A stretch of 64,000 nucleotides of DNA from an uncultured Erythrobacter sp. (GTDB taxonomy: Bacteria > Pseudomonadota > Alphaproteobacteria > Sphingomonadales > Sphingomonadaceae). Where the stretch lies: the NCBI GenBank assembly GCA_947502305.1, contig CANMZA010000001.1, positions 1,364,001 through 1,428,000 of the forward strand, given 5' to 3'. The position numbers and the translations under genes were made by a program. This document shows positions 61,703-64,000 of this stretch, piece by piece; positions within the stretch are counted from its first letter, which is position 1, and each line of letters begins with the position of its first letter. Below the pieces are notes generated by a model. It had not been told where the DNA came from, searched no databases, and worked only from the letters and a program-made list of their open reading frames with translations.

Positions 61703-63747
61703 TATTCAGCAGGCTCCGGAATGGGGCCATCTTGCGAACCGCCGCTTGATCCATTCGCCCCGTCAATTGCGTCACCCTCGGCTAAGGCATCCATGTCTTC
61801 GCGGCGTACTTTCCCCATCGCAACAGCGTTGCGGCGTTTCAAATCAACTCGAACGCGGCCTGCGATCGACAAAATTCCGCCAAATGCGACCAGCAATCCG
61901 CCATACCAAATGAAGGTCACAAACGGCTTCCACCAGACCCGCAATTGCCAGCGATTGTTGCCATTCGCGTCCACACCCGCCTGATCACCGATCACTACAT
62001 AAAGCTGACCATCCCAGCGAGTGATCAGTGCGCTTTCGCTCGTTGGTTGCGGGGGCGACCAAAAATTACGTGATTGAGGACCCAGCACTGTCGGTTCTTC
62101 ATCGCCGCGCGCGGCCAGAATGCGCGCCTCGATTGCGGTCCAATTGGGGCCAGCCACGGGATCGACGCTGGCCATCTCAATATTCCAACCGGCCACTTCG
62201 ACGCTATCGCCCGGCGCAACGGCGGCGAGTTTTTCGCTCGTAAAGGCGCTTTCACTGGCCATCCCAAACAAGGCAACGGCGACACCGAAATGCGCGCAAA
62301 TCATACCCCAAGTCGCCACCGGCACCCGGCGAATATTGCGCCCTCGCAAAGGCAAAAGCGCGGCAATTGCCAAGGCAATCGACAAAGCAAGACCGAGCAC
62401 CGCAAGGACGCTGTAATCACCCAAGATCGCAACCAAAGCGATCACCGCGATGACGACCGCCGCCAGCGCAGCAAGCTCAAATTGAATGCGCGCCGGTTTA
62501 TCATCTTTCCAGCGCAGCAGCGGCCCAATCGCCATCACCAAGAACATAGGGATAGCAAAGATCGCGCCCGCCGGGTTGAAATAAGGCGGGCCCACGCTCA
62601 CGCGAACATCAAACGCCTCCGTCAGCAGCGGATAGAGCGTGCCAAGCAACACGATCGCCAGGATTGCTGACAGCATCACGTTGTTGAACACCAACGCCCC
62701 CTCGCGGCTGGTCGCGGTAAAGCGTTTGCCCTCCGAAATGCTGCCTGCACGCATCGCAAAAATCACCAAGGCACCGCCAATATACAATCCCAACAGTGCG
62801 AGGATAAAGCTGCCCCGCTCGGGATCGACGGCAAAGGCATGAACGCTGGTCAGGACGCCAGAGCGCACAAGGAAGGTGCCGAGCATCGACATCGAAAAGG
62901 CCAACACGCCCAGCATAATCGTCCATGTGCGCAGCGCATCACGCGCCGCCAGCACGCTAACCGAATGCAGCAAAGCCGTCGCCGCCAGCCACGGCATCAG
63001 CGAAGCATTCTCCACCGGGTCCCAGAACCACCAGCCGCCCCAGCCGAGCTCATAATAGGCCCAGTAAGACCCTGCTGTGATCCCAAATGTCAGGAACACC
63101 CAAGCGCCCAGCACCCAAGGGCGCAAAACCTTGGCGAAATTGGGGTTCACTTCGCGCGTAATCAATGCGCCCATTGCGAGGCTGAAGGCAACCGACAGGC
63201 CGACATAGCCTACATACAGAGTTGGCGGATGGATCGCGAGACCGATATCCTGAAGCAATGGGTTAAGTCCCCCGCCCTCAATCGCTGGAACCGGCAGCCG
63301 TTCGAACGGATTAGAGGACAGCAAGAGGAACGAATAAAACCCCAGCGCCACAAACCCTTGCACTGCGAGCGTCGCGCTCATGGTTTTTTCCGGCAAGCGT
63401 CGCTCCAGCCCCGCGAGCAAGCCGCCTGACAGCGCCAACACGCCAACCCAAAGCAACATCGACCCTTCGTGATTGCCCCAAGTGCCGGTGAGTTTGTAGA
63501 TAAACGGCTTGGCCGAATGCGAATTGGTGGCGACCAATTTGATCGACAAATCAGTGACCGCGAAGGCGTAGAGCAAAAGGAAGAATGCGAGCACGGCGAG
63601 GAACGCCTGAACGACCGCAGCCGGGCGCGCATATATCGCGAATTGCGCCCCCGCACCGGACCGAAGGCCCAAAGCGCCCGAAATCATCTGCAACACCGCA
63701 AGCGCGGTCGATAGCCAAAGGGCTGCTAATCCAAGTTCCGCGATCAT
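61702..63747 (-). CDS. ccmF: Heme lyase CcmF
   Basis: A 681-residue membrane protein with about 15 hydrophobic segments. The tryptophan-rich heme motif GWGGWWFWDPVENASLMPWL lies near 233-252. The periplasmic loop and late transmembrane part match CcmF length. It attaches heme delivered by CcmE to apocytochrome c. It starts 14 nt behind ccmE. Confidence 0.97.
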   Translation of the reverse strand: MIAELGLAALWLSTALAVLQMISGALGLRSGAGAQFAIYARPAAVVQAFLAVLAFFLLLYAFAVTDLSIKLVATNSHSAKPFIYKLTGTWGNHEGSMLLWVGVLALSGGLLAGLERRLPEKTMSATLAVQGFVALGFYSFLLLSSNPFERLPVPAIEGGGLNPLLQDIGLAIHPPTLYVGYVGLSVAFSLAMGALITREVNPNFAKVLRPWVLGAWVFLTFGITAGSYWAYYELGWGGWWFWDPVENASLMPWLAATALLHSVSVLAARDALRTWTIMLGVLAFSMSMLGTFLVRSGVLTSVHAFAVDPERGSFILALLGLYIGGALVIFAMRAGSISEGKRFTATSREGALVFNNVMLSAILAIVLLGTLYPLLTEAFDVRVSVGPPYFNPAGAIFAIPMFLVMAIGPLLRWKDDKPARIQFELAALAAVVIAVIALVAILGDYSVLAVLGLALSIALAIAALLPLRGRNIRRVPVATWGMICAHFGVAVALFGMASESAFTSEKLAAVAPGDSVEVAGWNIEMASVDPVAGPNWTAIEARILAARGDEEPTVLGPQSRNFWSPPQPTSESALITRWDGQLYVVIGDQAGVDANGNNRWQLRVWWKPFVTFIWYGGLLVAFGGILSIAGRVRVDLKRRNAVAMGKVRREDMDALAEGDAIDGANGSSGGSQDGPIPEPAE

Positions 63748-63761
63748 ACTGTCAATCCGTC

Positions 63762-64000
63762 CTAGTCGAGGCCCGCAACGGTTTCAGCGTAAACGTCATT
63801 GCCATCATGGCCCTCAAGCCCTTCAAGCTCGCGCGGCACGTAATTTTCATCGTGTTTCGCCAGCAGATTGGTTGCCTGAAACACGCCGTCTGCGCCCAAA
63901 GATCCCTCAGCGACGACGCCGGACCCTTCTACGAACAGATCGGGCAAAATGCCGCTATAACGGACGGGGATGGTGCTCTCTTCATTGCCGGTTACGACAA
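63762..64000 (-). CDS. ccmE: Heme chaperone CcmE (partial)
   Basis: The C-terminal 78 residues are present; the gene runs off the right edge. [20 protein letters not shown] and the heme-binding [11 protein letters not shown], whose His forms the covalent heme link, identify CcmE. The C-terminal tail is acidic ([18 protein letters not shown]). It takes heme from CcmC and passes it to CcmF. Confidence 0.93.
   Translation of the reverse strand, partial: VVTGNEESTIPVRYSGILPDLFVEGSGVVAEGSLGADGVFQATNLLAKHDENYVPRELEGLEGHDGNDVYAETVAGLD

Noticed and set aside
1..64000. Mobile elements, prophage, defence islands, CRISPR arrays or rRNA genes.
   Set aside because: I found no transposase, integrase, phage structural, toxin-antitoxin or Cas gene, no terminal repeats and no rRNA; apart from one tRNA the window is filled with chromosomal protein genes.

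Overview
The window looks like a chromosomal segment of a marine-type alphaproteobacterium of the order Sphingomonadales, probably Erythrobacteraceae or a close relative. This rests on moderately GC-rich coding sequence, a System I cytochrome c maturation cluster, an OxyR regulator directly behind ribonuclease D, TonB receptor and TPR-sulfotransferase neighbours, and many genes joined by ATGA, TGATG or TAATG overlaps. The assignment is inference from gene content, not a phylogeny. I see no phage, insertion sequence, CRISPR array or rRNA; there is one tRNA.

Left edge to 7.8 kb (minus strand): an operon of four exported beta-sandwich (DUF11-type) proteins. The last is a giant protein with a C-terminal outer-membrane beta-barrel that runs off the left edge. 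A possible small ORF precedes the operon. 8.3-14.7 kb (minus): an overlapping 5-oxoproline cassette made of a fused 5-oxoprolinase, DUF969 and DUF979 membrane proteins and a DUF2891 protein. 14.8-18.1 kb: an enoyl-CoA hydratase/isomerase faces an acyl-CoA dehydrogenase coupled to a TIGR03084-type protein. 18.4-21.9 kb: a DEAD-box RNA helicase with a repetitive RGP-rich tail, then an HD-GYP protein. 21.9-27.8 kb (minus): a GPH-type transporter coupled to an exported amidohydrolase, an acyl-CoA dehydrogenase, and a probably exported FAD oxidoreductase.

27.9-35.3 kb: a fusion of a cysteine-less peroxiredoxin-like domain with a 2-oxoglutarate oxygenase, tRNA-Met, a membrane cNMP-binding protein, a 2H phosphoesterase, mltG-fabF-acpP, a TraB/Tiki-like lipoprotein and an exported TPR protein. 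35.4-42.5 kb: aspS, rnd-oxyR, a membrane SRPBCC protein and a BCCT transporter. 42.5-47.7 kb: an AT-rich regulatory region with TTTGAG repeats, a TonB-dependent receptor with a strong terminator, and a TPR-sulfotransferase. 47.7-54.4 kb: pgsA, an LplT-like MFS protein, a TPP enzyme, an EVE-domain protein and a GGDEF-EAL protein. 54.4-58.0 kb: the overlapping operon dapF-mtaB-ftsY-yciB. 58.1 kb to the right edge (minus): kup and ccmE-F-G-H-I, with ccmE cut by the edge.

Most of the window is ordinary housekeeping sequence. The parts most worth a second look are the DUF11/barrel operon, DUF2891 in the oxoproline cassette, the peroxiredoxin-like/2OG fusion, and the repeat-bearing promoter region of the TonB receptor.
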